A stretch of DNA of 64,000 bases, taken from Capsicum annuum (Eukaryota > Streptophyta > Magnoliopsida > Solanales > Solanaceae). This document shows, one piece after another, positions 36,758 through 48,665 of this stretch. The stretch is taken from assembly GCF_002878395.1 (NCBI RefSeq), contig NC_061111.1, positions 29,045,844 through 29,109,843 of the forward strand, read 5' to 3'. The notes beneath the pieces are model-generated. The model did no database searches. It worked only from the letters and a program-made list of their open reading frames with translations, and was not told the DNA's origin. Each line of letters opens with the position of its first letter. Position 1 is the stretch's first letter. A program made the position numbers and the translations under genes.

Positions 36758-37387
36758 TAAACTCAATAAAATAATATTCATATGATTACAACCACAAATA
36801 AGCAATGAGGAGGATGGAGGAAAAAATGTCCAAAAAAATCTAAATTTGTTGAACTTTAGTTAGGAGTAACAAGGAAAATTAATAATTATATAGGTCTCCT
36901 CAGCGTAAATTTGGATAAATTACACTCAATGATCTTGAATAGATGATTTTCAACTTTTAACCTTCCAATTGCCTCTTAGATAAACCTTTTCAAGGTCAAA
37001 AGTGTTCCCCGTGAGGTAAAACTTATTAAGCATGCATACAAATTGTGTCAAAAGGATATTTAGCAGTAATTAGTTAAACTTTTATAAATATCTCCAAAGT
37101 CTATAACGATATTGAATCCAATAACAATTAAAGCTTTTGTACTCTTTATTAAAGTGCATAATTATTGCCCTAAAAAACTTTATTGTCGTAGTTGAAGTTT
37201 CGAACGTGAGGCAAGTGACATTAAAAATTCAAGACGTAACCACTTCTAGGCCATTCTTGTAACTCATCCATTAAATAGAAACAGCGAATTCGACCCATTA
37301 ATTAGAAGACACATAACAATCTTTTGCTAATTATCCTAAATCGCAATATGTATATGTATTTGATGCGCGGACAACATCGAAAACATA
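36758..37387. other. No gene seen between two Helitron termini
   Basis: AT-rich, without coding or repeat structure that I can support. Confidence 0.35.
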
Positions 37388-37978
37388 TCTATATATATAA
37401 AAGGAGGATAGTCTAGCTTAAATATAAGCCCAGTGGCATCTTGAGAACTACCTATTTGAATTCTTACAACAAAAAACTATCATTTACAACAATAAGTTAT
37501 TTTGTTGATTATTTAAGTACAAGTTTAGTCGCACGTGTAACTTTTGATTATTTAAAATGAGACGATTTTATCTATTACGAAGGTTTTTAATGAAGTACAA
37601 AAAGTTCAAAACATATATTTTATTGTAAGCACGTATATGTTTTACCATCAGAAGTTTCAAGTGGTTAATGAATTTAATATATCGTAGATGTAGATTTATA
37701 GACTTTTAAAATCTTCTTAAGATCAAATTTAGTTGATTTAGAATTCTTAAACTAATGAAAAAAATATTAATTGTCATTAATTCTAATGACTTCTAATAAG
37801 GAAAGATTTACCATAAATATATTTAATTAATTTTAACTGTTAAATATTAGAAAAAATAGTAAAAAAGCGATTTTGTCAAAAGCAAAGACTTTTAATGAAG
37901 GTAAAAGTTCAAATCATATTTCTAAGACTCTTCACACTTTTAATATATTATAGATTTAGTATTATTTCTTATTTCATA

Positions 37979-38110
37979 TCTATATATATATAATAAAGGA
38001 GGATAATCTAGCTTAAATATAAGCCAAGTGGCATCTTGAGAACTATCTATTTGAGTTCTTACAACAAAAACTATCATTTTACAACAATAATCTATTTTGT
38101 TGATTATTTA
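37979..38110 (+). repeat. Second copy of the Helitron 5' terminus
   Basis: TCTATATATATATAATAAAGG and the following segment with CTTAAATATAAGCC and GTGGCATCTTGAGAAC repeat the sequence at 37,388-37,520 with few changes. It is also preceded by A. It could be a nested Helitron or a tandem duplication of the terminus. Confidence 0.7.
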
Positions 38111-38119
38111 AATATTTAA

Positions 38120-38500
38120 TATTATTTCTTATTTCATATTGTGGTAAAAAAAATAATTAAGATCGATTACTATTGGTGAAAACTATTATGATTTTTATTG
38201 ATTATTTATTTATTTAATATTATTTCATATTGTGGTGTAAACAATTAAGATTCATTTCTATTTGATGAAATCTATTATGATTTCATATTATTTTATTTAA
38301 TATTATTTCATATTGTGATAAAAATTAATTAAAATTCATTTCTATTGGATGAAAACTATTATGATTGTTCAATTATTTCATATTAAGATTACTAGTTAAT
38401 TATGTCATATTATTCTATATTTCATATTTATTTCATATTATGGTAATAAACACAACTAAGTTTGATTCATATTGGATGAAAAAACTATTATGATTGACCC
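38120..38500. repeat. Degenerate repeat, about 85-125 bp spacing
   Basis: TTTCATATTGTGG-like words occur at 38,134, 38,225, 38,308 and 38,432. They are followed by ATTAAGATT and TTGGATGAAAACTATTATGA variants. About four units. Confidence 0.65.
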
Positions 38501-38599
38501 TTTTTTTAGATGAAAACAATTTGAATTTTTTCTTCAAACCGTCTTCTTGAATTATATATTTTTAAATTCTTTCAAAATATTTGTGAGGATTATTGTTTT

Positions 38600-39760
38600 T
38601 AAAATTTATGATGCCAAAATCACGTATTAGTCAATTAATATAATCAATCAATTTATATATAAAATATTATAGTTATTCCAAATTAAAGAAACTATTGAAA
38701 AAAGATGTCATCTCTCAAAATATGTAAACAATATAAATAATGATATTATGTAAGAAAATATTTATTATTTCATTACAAATGATTAAATCAATATTTAAGA
38801 AAAATTTGTAAGTGAATAACCAATTAGTAATCAAATAATTTGTATGGAAAAAATTATTGTGACCAAAAAGTCATTCCAAAATAAAAAATATTTCAATAGA
38901 GATGTCATTCCTTAAAATATGTGAACAATTAATTTAAATAATATAAATAATAATATTATAAAAAGTAAATATTTATGATTTCACTTCAATTGAGTAAATC
39001 AAGAAAGTATTATGAAAAATCAATTAGTAAATAGAAATCAAGCAACTTATATGAATAAGATTATAATAATCAAAAAGTCATTACAAAATAAAAAATATTT
39101 CAATAGAGATGTCATTCCTTAAAATATGTGAACAATTAATTTAAACAACAACAAAAATAATAATATTATAAAATTAAATGTTTAAGATTTCACTAAAATT
39201 GAGTGAATCAAGAAAATATTACAAAATATCAATTAGTAAATAGTAATCAAGCAACTTATATGAATAAGATTATAATAATCAAAAAGTCATTCGAAAATTA
39301 AAAAAATATTATAAAGATGCTATCCCTAACAAAATATACACAATTAATTTAAATAATATAAATAATAATATTATTTAGAAAACATTTATAATTTTACTAC
39401 AATTTAGTAAATCAAGAAAGTAATAAAAAAATTAATTAGAGAATAACTAATTAACAATCAAGTAACTTATATGAAAAAAATTATTATAACAAATGAGTCA
39501 TTCCAAAATTAAAAATATGATGAAAAAGATGTCATCACTCAAAATGTGTATATAACTAATTTAAATAACAATATTTTACAAAAAATGATTTGATTAAAAC
39601 TGACTAAATCAAGAAAGTATCATGAAATATCAATTAAGAAAATAACCATTAGTAATCAAACAATTTATATGGAAAAAAAATTATAATAATCAAAGAGTTA
39701 TTCCAAAAATAAAAATATTATGAAAAGATGTGATCATTCAAGTGGTAACTTTGAACTATA
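38600..39760. repeat. Satellite-like array, about 200-210 bp unit, six copies
   Basis: The marker TCATTCCAAAAT (with variants) occurs at 38,673, 38,871, 39,078, 39,288, 39,498 and 39,698, spacings 198, 207, 210, 210 and 200. Each unit also contains AAAAGATGTCAT, ATATGTGAACAATTAATTTAA, GAGTAAATCAAGAAAGTAT and CAATTAGTAA variants. Related sequence reappears after the LINE at about 45,580-45,680 and 46,950-47,040, so the array was larger before the LINE landed. Confidence 0.8.
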
Positions 39761-40513
39761 AAATGGAAGGAATTTATTTCAATATATTTCAAGTAATTTA
39801 TATTTTAAAAATAAGGATTCATATTTATTGCAAGGATTTTCATTTGATATATTTTAAGTAATCTATATTTAAAATAATATGCATTCATATTTAATGAAAG
39901 GATTTTTTCTCATAATTAAGAATAACTATCAATAAGTAATTATACCATCATTCTATATTAGGAAATGAATAAATAATAGTTTTGAATTTAAAAGGAAGGT
40001 AGATTGAAAATAAATAAATATTGAAAACTTTTTAAAATGAATATTACTACACAAAAAAGATTGCATAATGTTTATCGAAAATAACTATTAAAATTATATA
40101 GTCTGAATTAATATTCGAAGTCAAATAAAAACTTACTCTACAAAGTTATTCTTTAATAGACCAATTATGTAACCTTATATATATCTGTAAGAATAATTCT
40201 AAATTTTAAAATATTCTAATTTGAAAAAGATACTTCTTTTTTATGAGCAAAAATTAATTAAAAAGGGTTAAATTATCTAACATAAAAATTTAAACGTGTA
40301 GATTTTAAAATTATTTTGTACTATTATAATATACATGAAAATGAAATTATAAATCAAACTAACTTTTCATTAATAAATAAATATATTATAATGAATTCTT
40401 TGCTTTCCAAATGAATTAGGAATAAATATTTCTTAATAATAAAGATATCAATAAAAATAATAAATATTCTCTCTCGATGGATGCTTAGCTCATCCTCCTA
40501 GCGTGCACCCTCC

Positions 40514-41937
40514 ATGGTAGAACAAAGAAGAGGACGACCCAGGAAGGATAATAATGAAACTAGAAAGCTCACAGAGGATCGAGGAGACCTGCAAGACAAT
40601 AAGGAAGAAATACCAGCTGTGAATGAAAAGCAGAATGAAAATACTGCAATAGTAACCATGAAAATTGGGGCTTCAACCCTAACTGAGTTAGTACATAATT
40701 GGAAGGGGAAGAGAGTTAGCTCCATTGAGAAACCAAGTACGAGTGTAGCTGGACCAGTGATATCTACCGTTACGAGCAAGCGGATGCTAGAGAACCAGCA
40801 GAATGAGAAGAAGGCAACTGAGGATAAAAATTGGGCAAATCTATTCTCACGAAATCGAGCTTCAGCTAATGGTATGGCTCTTAAGTTCACAGCGCCAGTT
40901 TTTATCGATGGGAAACCTAGGGTTACGCTGGAGAAAGCTGACATAGCGGAATCAATGAAGGAATGGAGCAATGCTTTAATAGTCTATACAATGGGTGAAG
41001 CACTAGGATTTACATACTTGAAAGCTTACATTACGAGAAACTGAAACACAGTGACCTTGCCTGAGCTATACTGGCATGATGAAGGCTATTACATTGCCAA
41101 ATTCATCAACTCACAGGACAGGGATGAAATTCTATGCTCGGGTCCTTATACTATGAATGACATGCCTCTATGCTTAAAGGTGTAGACCCCTACATTTGAC
41201 TTATAGAAGGAAATGCCGACTACGTTGCCACTTTGGGTAAGATTGTATAATTTACCTTTGAATTGTTGGAGCCATAGAACCTTAAGTAAGATTGTGAGTA
41301 GATTGGGTGAGCTATTATTTGCAGATAAATGTACCAAAAATCAGACAAGAATCTCTTATGCAAGAATTCTTGTTGAAATGAATATAACTCAGGAATTGCC
41401 CAACGATATAGAAATTATTGATCCAGAGGGAAGAATGTTGGTTCAGAAAGTATCTTATGTTTGGAGACCCTTATTTTTCTCGAAGTGCTCCCAATTTAGG
41501 CATATTTGTAGAGATAAAGCACCCCCGCCTAAGGTGAATGTTAAAGCACAAGAAGTTGATCAAAATGCGAAAGTAGGGAAGCCTGAAAGGAAGAAAATGG
41601 TGCAGAAATGGATGGTGAAGGGAATAAGGATACTGGACAATCCAAGACTAGTAAAGAACCAGAGCCAGAGCAAAAAATAATGCAACAAGTACCCCTTAAT
41701 GTGATTGATACAAGCACGCAAACTCCAAGAAATACAGAGTATGCTAGCTGTTCTATCACCCCTCCTAATGGGATGAGAAATATGTCATATGTTGACTTGT
41801 TAGTAACTGGACCAACCCAAGAAAATAGAAAGCCAGTCATGAAGTTACAGAACTCATTTTCCCCATTAGTGCAGGAGATTATGGTGGCCAAGGTAATAGA
41901 AATGCCTCTTGATAGGAGGTACAAACCTTCACAGTGA
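40514..41937 (+). pseudogene. LINE ORF1 protein (DUF4283 and zinc knuckle), broken
   Basis: The ATG at 40,514 (MVEQRRGRPRKDN) opens a basic, low-complexity N-terminus. A DUF4283-like region follows, with SMKEWSNALIVYTMGEAL near 40,954 and LPLWVRLYNLPLNCWS near 41,225. A degenerate zinc-knuckle region, KCSQFRHICRDKA, lies near 41,490. TGA at 41,042 and TAG at about 41,183 break the frame, and the last part (41,608-41,937) is in another frame. It would bind the element's RNA. Its final TGA overlaps the ORF2 start, a usual LINE arrangement. Confidence 0.75.
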
Positions 41938-44900
41938 AATGGCTTATTTTGAATGTGAGAGGTCTTAATAGACCTCTCAAACAAAAGGAGATAGAGGTTT
42001 ATTTGTGGAAGAATAAAGTAAGTCTAGTTGGAATGTTAGAGATAAAAGTTAAACTTGCTAAATTCCAGAATAGTATCAACACTTGTGCTAAAGGATGGAA
42101 ATATATACATAAATATACTGCTGATGCTAGTGGTCGTATCTGGGTGATATGGAAGGAAGAAGAGCTTCATGTACCGGAGTTGTAAATTCATAAGTAATTC
42201 ATTCATTGTAAAATGAAAGATAGACATTCAAAGTTTAGTTGTGTGATGACAGTGATCTATGAGAGTAATAACTTAGAGGAGCGAAGGGATATGTGGAAAG
42301 GACTTAACAGAATAAGGATATCGTTAGATGAACCTTGGTGCATTTGTGGAGATTTTAACTCCCCTCACAAGTGTTGATAGAGTGGATGGCCATCCTGTTG
42401 CAGATGTTAAAACTAAAGACTTCCAAGAAACTATGATAATACTGAAGCTGGTAGATATGAAGACATATGGAAGATACTATACCTGGACGAATAAACATAT
42501 ATAGAGCAAGATAGATAGAGCAATATGCAATGAATTTTGGATGTTGCAGTATGGGGGCTTGATGACTCAATTTCTTGAGAATCATTTGTCTGATCATTCA
42601 CCCATCCATATTAATATAGTCTCAGAACAGAAACAGAGGAAGGAACCATTCAGATTTTTGAATGCACTAGCAGATGAGGATGATTTCCTTCCTACTGTGC
42701 AGCAAATCTGGAATAAACCTATAAAGGGCACTGGCATATTCAAAGTATGGAAAAAATTGCAAATAGGTAAAAATCCTTTAAAACAGCTGAGAACCATAAA
42801 AATGGGTAGTTTGGAGGGAAGAATTACCCAAACAAGAGATCAATTGAAACCTATACAAAGTCAAATGAGGGATAGCCAAGACTTAAAGATGATAGAAGAA
42901 GAGCACTCAACTAGTATGGAACTACAAAAATGGCTCAGTATAAACGAAAGAATATTAAAACAAAAATCAAAAACTCACTGGATAGAGGAGGGAGATGAAA
43001 ATAATAGTTATATTTTCAAGTAGATGAAGGCTCGAGCAAGTATCAACACCATATCTATATTAAAAGAAACATATGGCAGAATAATCTATAAAGCTAATGA
43101 CATTGAGAAGGAGGTACTGTAGTTCTATAAACAATTGTTGGGGTCTGCTACCACAAGCTTTACTTTATCTGACCTTACTTGTCTGAGATTGGGACCAAAA
43201 CTCATATTCTAATAACAGTACCAAATTTGTAGACCAATTATAGAGGAAGAAATTCGAGAAGTAATATTTGCTATTGACAATAATAATACTCCATTTATTG
43301 ATGGATTCACAACTTGCTTTTTCAAAAAGTCATGGCAAATTATCAAATGGGATTTACAGAAGGGTGTCCATGAGTTCTTTGAAAGTAGTAAACTCTTAAG
43401 AGCCATGAATAACACCATAGTTACTTTGGTACCAAACACAACTTACCCAGAAAATATGAAAGACTTCATACCCATAGCATGTTGCACCATACTTTATAAG
43501 ATCCTTTCAAAGATCCTAACTGGTAGGTTACAAGAAGTGCTGATTGAACTTGTCAGACATAGTCAATCTGCTTTTATGCCAAAAATACTCATTACTGATA
43601 ATATTGTGTTAAGCCATGAGCTAATAAAGGGATACACAAGGAAATATATTTCTCTGAGATGCATGATCAAGGTAGACTTACAAAAAACATATGATTCTGT
43701 GGAGTGGTGCTTCATTGAACAAGTTCTAAAAGAATTAGGATTTCCACAGAAAATGACTACATGGATCATGCAATGTATCAAAATAGTAAGATATAGCTTT
43801 GTAGGTAATGGTCATCTGACAGATACTATTCAAGCAAAGGGGGTCTAAGGCAAAGAGATCCTATGTCTCCGTATATATTTGTGTTGGCAATGAAATATCT
43901 CAATAGATGTCTAAAGAGATTGCAACATGATGCAGATGTTTCCTACTATCCACGACGCAAAAAGATGAATATAAATCATTTATGCTTTGCACATGATTTG
44001 TTATTTTTTGTTGGGTGTAGGTTCAATGTTTAAAGAGGAGATTTGACATGTTCTCAACAACATCAGGACTAAAAGCCAACCTCAAAAAGAGTCAGGTATT
44101 CTTTGAAGGTGTGAGTCCAACTGTTCAACAGAAAATAGTCTAGACCCTTATGTATGAGAAAGTGGAACTTCCTTTCAAGTACTTAGGAGTACCTCTATCT
44201 ACCAAAAAGCTTACAGTGCAGCAGTGTAAGCCTCTAATAGAGAAGATTACTTCTAAAATTAACTAGGGGAACTTTTTTTCAAGTAGTTAGGAGTACCTCT
44301 ATCTACCAAAAAGCCTACAGTGCAACAGTGTAAGCCTCTAATAGATAAGATTACTTCATGGATGGCTAGGAGTCTATCCTATGCTGGGAGATTGCAACTG
44401 ATCTGATCAATGTTATTTGGAGTGCAAGCATATTGGTCCCAGATATTCTTAATACCTAAAAAGATAATCAAGCTTATAGAGGCTACATGTAGAAGTTACC
44501 TTTGGTTAGGTGAAGCAAGGATCACCACAAGAGCACTAGTGGTATAGGAGAAAATTTGTCAACCAAAGAGGCCAGAAGGGCTAAATCTAATCAATCTTCA
44601 AATATTAAAATCAAGCAGCCACTTTTAAGATGTTATGGGCTCTTAGTCAACAAAAGAAAAAGCTATAGATTGCTTGGGTACATCATTACTATATAAAGAG
44701 CTAGAATGCATTTGACATGAACATCTCTCAGCAGGTTTGCTGGATGATTGGGAAAATATGCACAGTGAGGAAATTTTCGCAAATAATGGGTGATATGAAT
44801 CAAATAGTAGTGCAAGAGAAATTTCAAATCACCAAAGCTTATAAGAAAATAAGAGGTGGACTTGACAATATTCTTCGGACAAAGTTGCTATGTTACAATG

Positions 44901-45343
44901 TTGCAGAACCAAAGCATGTATTTATGCTATGGCTAAGTATGCATGGTAGTATAAGAATGAGAGATAAGTTACTGAAGTGGGTATGAATGAGCGTGTTCTG
45001 CCAAGCAGAACTTGAGGCGAGAGATCACTTGTTCTTTGACTATAGAATTACTAATACAATATGGATTGCTATCTTGAAGTGGCAGAGATAGGGTGACTGT
45101 CCTAGAGACAGGATACACGTATGGGAGTGGGTAGAGCATCGAACAAGAGAAATATATACTCGACGGGTCATCTTGATGGAAATATTGACAACTGTTGTGC
45201 ACACTCTCTGGCTGAAAAAAAATAGCAGAGTTTTCCAAAACCAAACAGTTGCAGTGGGGGAGCTAATTCGAGCCATAAAAATGATGTTATGCATTAGAGT
45301 TAGAACTAATCCTACGCTTTTTGGTTATATTAGAAGTCTATGA
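41934..45343 (+). pseudogene. LINE ORF2: endonuclease and reverse transcriptase, broken
   Basis: The opening is KWLILNVRGLN, now with GTG where ATG is expected, then the endonuclease blocks EIKV near 42,040, CGDFNSP near 42,348 and SDHSPIHIN near 42,592. Reverse transcriptase blocks follow: NNTIVTLVPN near 43,408, SQSAFMPKILITDNI near 43,562 and VDLQKTYDSVEW near 43,673. The catalytic motif reads CFAHDLLFF near 43,985, so the usual FADD has an Asp-to-His change. A 104-bp tandem duplication (44,177 and 44,281) disrupts the thumb region. A zf-RVT remnant (CQAELEARDHLFFDY) lies near 45,000. Stops are frequent, for example at 42,183, 42,501, 43,021 and 43,846. The protein would nick target DNA and reverse-transcribe the element. 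Confidence 0.85.
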
Positions 45344-45480
45344 GGTATAGTGTTGGTAGAACTGGTTAGCAGGATATTGAGTAGTTTCTGAGAAGGGTTT
45401 GATGGCCTGTATCATCCTTTAACTTTGTAAATATTTTACTTGGTAATTAATAAAGTGATCTTTAATTGTCAATTTTTTTT

Positions 45481-47850
45481 ATATTATGAAATGTAAGTGT
45501 GGGTTACTAATAAATTAGAATATACTTAGTTGAAGTATTACCATAAAAAAATATTTACATGAAAAAAGTTTCTATGATTTCATTCAATATAAGTCAATTA
45601 AGGAAGCATGACAAAGTTGATTGAGAAATATAAATAGAAAATAAATAATCAATTAACAATTATATACATATATATGGAAAAGAATATTGTATCAACTGTC
45701 AATTAATCTAAAAGTTCTAATGACATAATAATTAATACTATATAAGAAGGCTACACTCATTAAAAAATAATTAATTTTGCCATCATATGTTGGAGAAGAC
45801 GAATTGTGCAAGTGATATGTATGGACGTTCTAACTAAAATCTCAAGTTACTTTGAGTTTTTTTTTATAATAGATTTTTCTTGATTTATTGAGTCAACTAA
45901 ATCTATAGGTTATGGTGCATATTCATTTTATTTTCTACATATTTGATGAAAATTTTATGAGCCAGTATTCATATACTTTATATTCTATAAAAAATATAAT
46001 CTATACTTTTTGAAGATTTAAGTTAGTGATCTTACAATATATCATACGTTTTTAAAGGCTTACAAAAATTTATCTTGAAATCTAAATGTGCAGTGAAAAT
46101 TTTAGCAATGACATAAAAATGTATACGTTATACATTAGATATGAAGAAACTAATATTTATATTAGATAGTTAATTTTCTTACATTGTAAATATTGTTGTT
46201 TTAGATTTTAGTCAGATAATAATATGATTTTAAAAATTAATAAAATATGATACTAAATTACTAATCCATTATATTTATATATGTTAGGATTAACACTTGA
46301 TTTGTCTATACTATATTTTTATATGTTATGATTACCAATTAATTTGTACATAAAATTGTGTGATTTTAGTAGCATACTAAAAGTTTAGTGATATTGTATT
46401 AGAAATGATAGTTTAGTGACCTTATTGGAAAAAATGATAGTTGTATAACTATCTATGAAGTTTACCCGACACTAGGGTTACTATCTCAAAAGCTATATCT
46501 TAAAGATCAAAATTTGGGTGAGTATCTCGTGGCCAATGGTCAAATTCAACAAATCAAATACTTATGAATATTATTTTTTTCAAGTTCATTGTATTTAAAT
46601 TCTTACTGATATTATTGTACTTTTACGTAGCATATTGTACTAATGTGAAATTAAAGGTCATTTAGTATTTATTATTTATAAACATTATAGTACAAACTTA
46701 CTTATTTTTTTGTTTTAGTTGATATATACAGGCAATGAGTTGAATCATGTTTTATCTTTATATTTGTAATTCCAACTTTAGAATATTGTAGATCTTTTGG
46801 TGCAATAATTATTTTGATCTACTTGTACAATATAAAGGTTAAAGATGAATAAAATTAATATCTTATTATGCTGATGAACGTGAGGGGTTAAGTATTAGTT
46901 GAATACTCTAAGATGGGAGGAAATTCAATTTTGATAGTGATTAATTTTTATAATTTAATTCAAATTGAGTAAATTGAGAAAGAATGATAGGGTTGATCGA
47001 AAATAGAGTTGAAGAGTGAATATTTGAACCAATGAAGAACTAAATCATTTATTTGAAAAAACAATATACAATAAGATTCATTAATATTTGTTGGTCCATT
47101 ATCATAAGAGAATAAGTGAACATTGTGAAATCGTGCAAACAAGTTAGGAATTTAAATAATGTTATAAGTTATTTATTGTAAAAATGGTAATAAAAAAGTG
47201 AGGGAGTGAAAGTTGACTATTATTGAGACTTTACTCAAACTATTTGCCTTGAAGAAAAAATATTTTAAATTTATAAAAGATATACTATGACTAAAATTGT
47301 GCAAAGAAATACAAAATCTATTTTGAAAGAAAAATCTATTAAGAAAAGAAAAGAGAAGGGGAACTCCTTTCTTCCTCTTGATAGGAGGTGCAAACTAAAA
47401 TATTTAATATAAAAGAATTTAAATTTTAAGTTAAAATTTTACAAAGAAACCTAATGTGTATAACTCTAAAACATATCATTCATTAGTTCTTTGTTTTTCT
47501 AACCAAATTTAGAAGTAAGTCACTTAACTAATAATAATTATGTTAAATATACACTTTCATTTGTAATTATATGATTTTTTTTCAAAATAAATCAATATAG
47601 ATCACAATATTATCTAATATGCTCAAATAATTATACTACAATATAATATTATTTGGACACGGATACTAACATTTGAAAAAGAATGTTTAAGTTTTATGTA
47701 TTTAATGATATCAAGTTCAATATTTTAATAGTTATTTTTCATATTACATAAATTTATTAATTTCAAATATATGAATGATATTGAATAAATTTTTTATTAT
47801 ATAAAATTAATAAGATAATAATTTCTATAATTAATTTCATTTAATATTGA
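45481..47850. other. AT-rich Helitron interior, right of the LINE
   Basis: No gene. Parts at about 45,580-45,680 and 46,950-47,040 resemble the 200-bp satellite at 38.6-39.8 kb (GAGTAAATTGAGAAAG and ATTTCATTCAATATAAGTCA variants). The rest is plain AT-rich sequence. Confidence 0.5.
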
Positions 47851-48049
47851 CCACGCATCGCGCGGATACTAATACTAATACAATACAGTTAATTACCTTA
47901 TTTTTAAGTAACAACTTGAGTTTAGAAAAATAAAAGAATTTCAGCTTTTTTGAATCGCGTTCATCTAATTAATTAAGAACTAATTGAAGATTTTATTTCT
48001 AAAAATAAGAAGCTCTTTTAATGGGTTTCAAAACTGAAAATAGGCTTGA

Positions 48050-48340
48050 ATGATAAAACAAAACTTTTTCTATTTTCTCTTTTTCAGCTTTTTCCTTTAT
48101 ATTTTATTCGTTTTTAGTTTTTTTAATGTTTTTCTTTTCTTTGCACTTTTTCATATTTTATTTTTTCTTTATTGTTTTTTTGTCATTTTTTCTTCTTCTT
48201 TTTTTTTTTTTTCATTTTTGGGGGTATATTTTAATCTCATTTTCTTGTATATTTTGCATTATTTTTTTTTTGTATTTTATATTATTATGTTTTTCATATT
48301 TTAAATTTATTTGTATCAAATTATATATTTTAAATAAATT
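48050..48340. repeat. T-rich low-complexity tract
   Basis: Runs of T and TTTC/TTTA dominate. Open frames through it give only Phe/Leu/Ile-rich peptides and are not genes. Confidence 0.8.
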
Positions 48341-48429
48341 TATGATTTCTATTTGAATAGTTTAGATATGAATATGTACAATTTATTATTTGTATTTGTA
48401 TATAAATAAGTATATGTATTAATTATATT

Positions 48430-48665
48430 TGAATATATATATGTATATGTATGTATGTATGTATGTATATATGTATATATGTATGTATGTATATATATAT
48501 ATATGTATGTATATATATATGCACACACACATTCATATATATATGCATACATACATTTTTGGCCTGCAGCATATATATATAAATACACGCATATACACAC
48601 ACACACACACATATATATATGCATACACACACATACATATGTATATTCATACATACATACATTTT
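48430..48665. repeat. Compound microsatellite (TATG, TA, CA, ATAC) with duplicated flank
   Basis: (TATG)n, (TA)n, (CA)n and (CATA)n blocks alternate. The unique segment TTTTGGCCTGCAGCA occurs at 48,556 and again at 48,662, 106 bases apart, each time after CATACATACA. The array appears to have grown together with a copy of the LTR edge. Confidence 0.9.

Larger units (their letters stand above)
40470..45480 (+). mobile_element. Nearly full-length LINE (L1-type), dead
   Basis: Two reading frames in order, ORF1 (40,514-41,937) and ORF2 (41,934-45,343), and a 3' part ending GTGATCTTTAATTGTCAATT near 45,470. The element lies inside Helitron repeat sequence. Many stops and shifts show it is inactive. 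A 5'-truncated copy of the same family is at 51,203-51,630 on the other strand. The start at 40,470 is approximate. Confidence 0.85.
37388..47878 (+). mobile_element. Non-autonomous Helitron, expanded by nested LINE
   Basis: The 5' end TCTATATATATAAAAGGAGG is preceded by A. The 3' end has the imperfect hairpin CCACGC-ATC-GCGCGG (47,851-47,865) followed by GATACTAATACTAA and then T, so the element sits between A and T as Helitrons do. A second near-identical 5' end begins at 37,979 and matches for about 130 bases; only one 3' end is visible. No Rep or helicase is present. The interior is AT-rich with tandem repeats and carries a LINE at 40,470-45,480. Without the LINE it would be about 5.5 kb. 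Which of the two 5' ends belongs to the 3' end cannot be decided. Confidence 0.6.

Noticed and set aside
38600..39760. Regular repeats as a possible CRISPR-like array
   Set aside because: Units are contiguous and about 205 bases long without conserved-repeat and variable-spacer alternation, in a plant genome.
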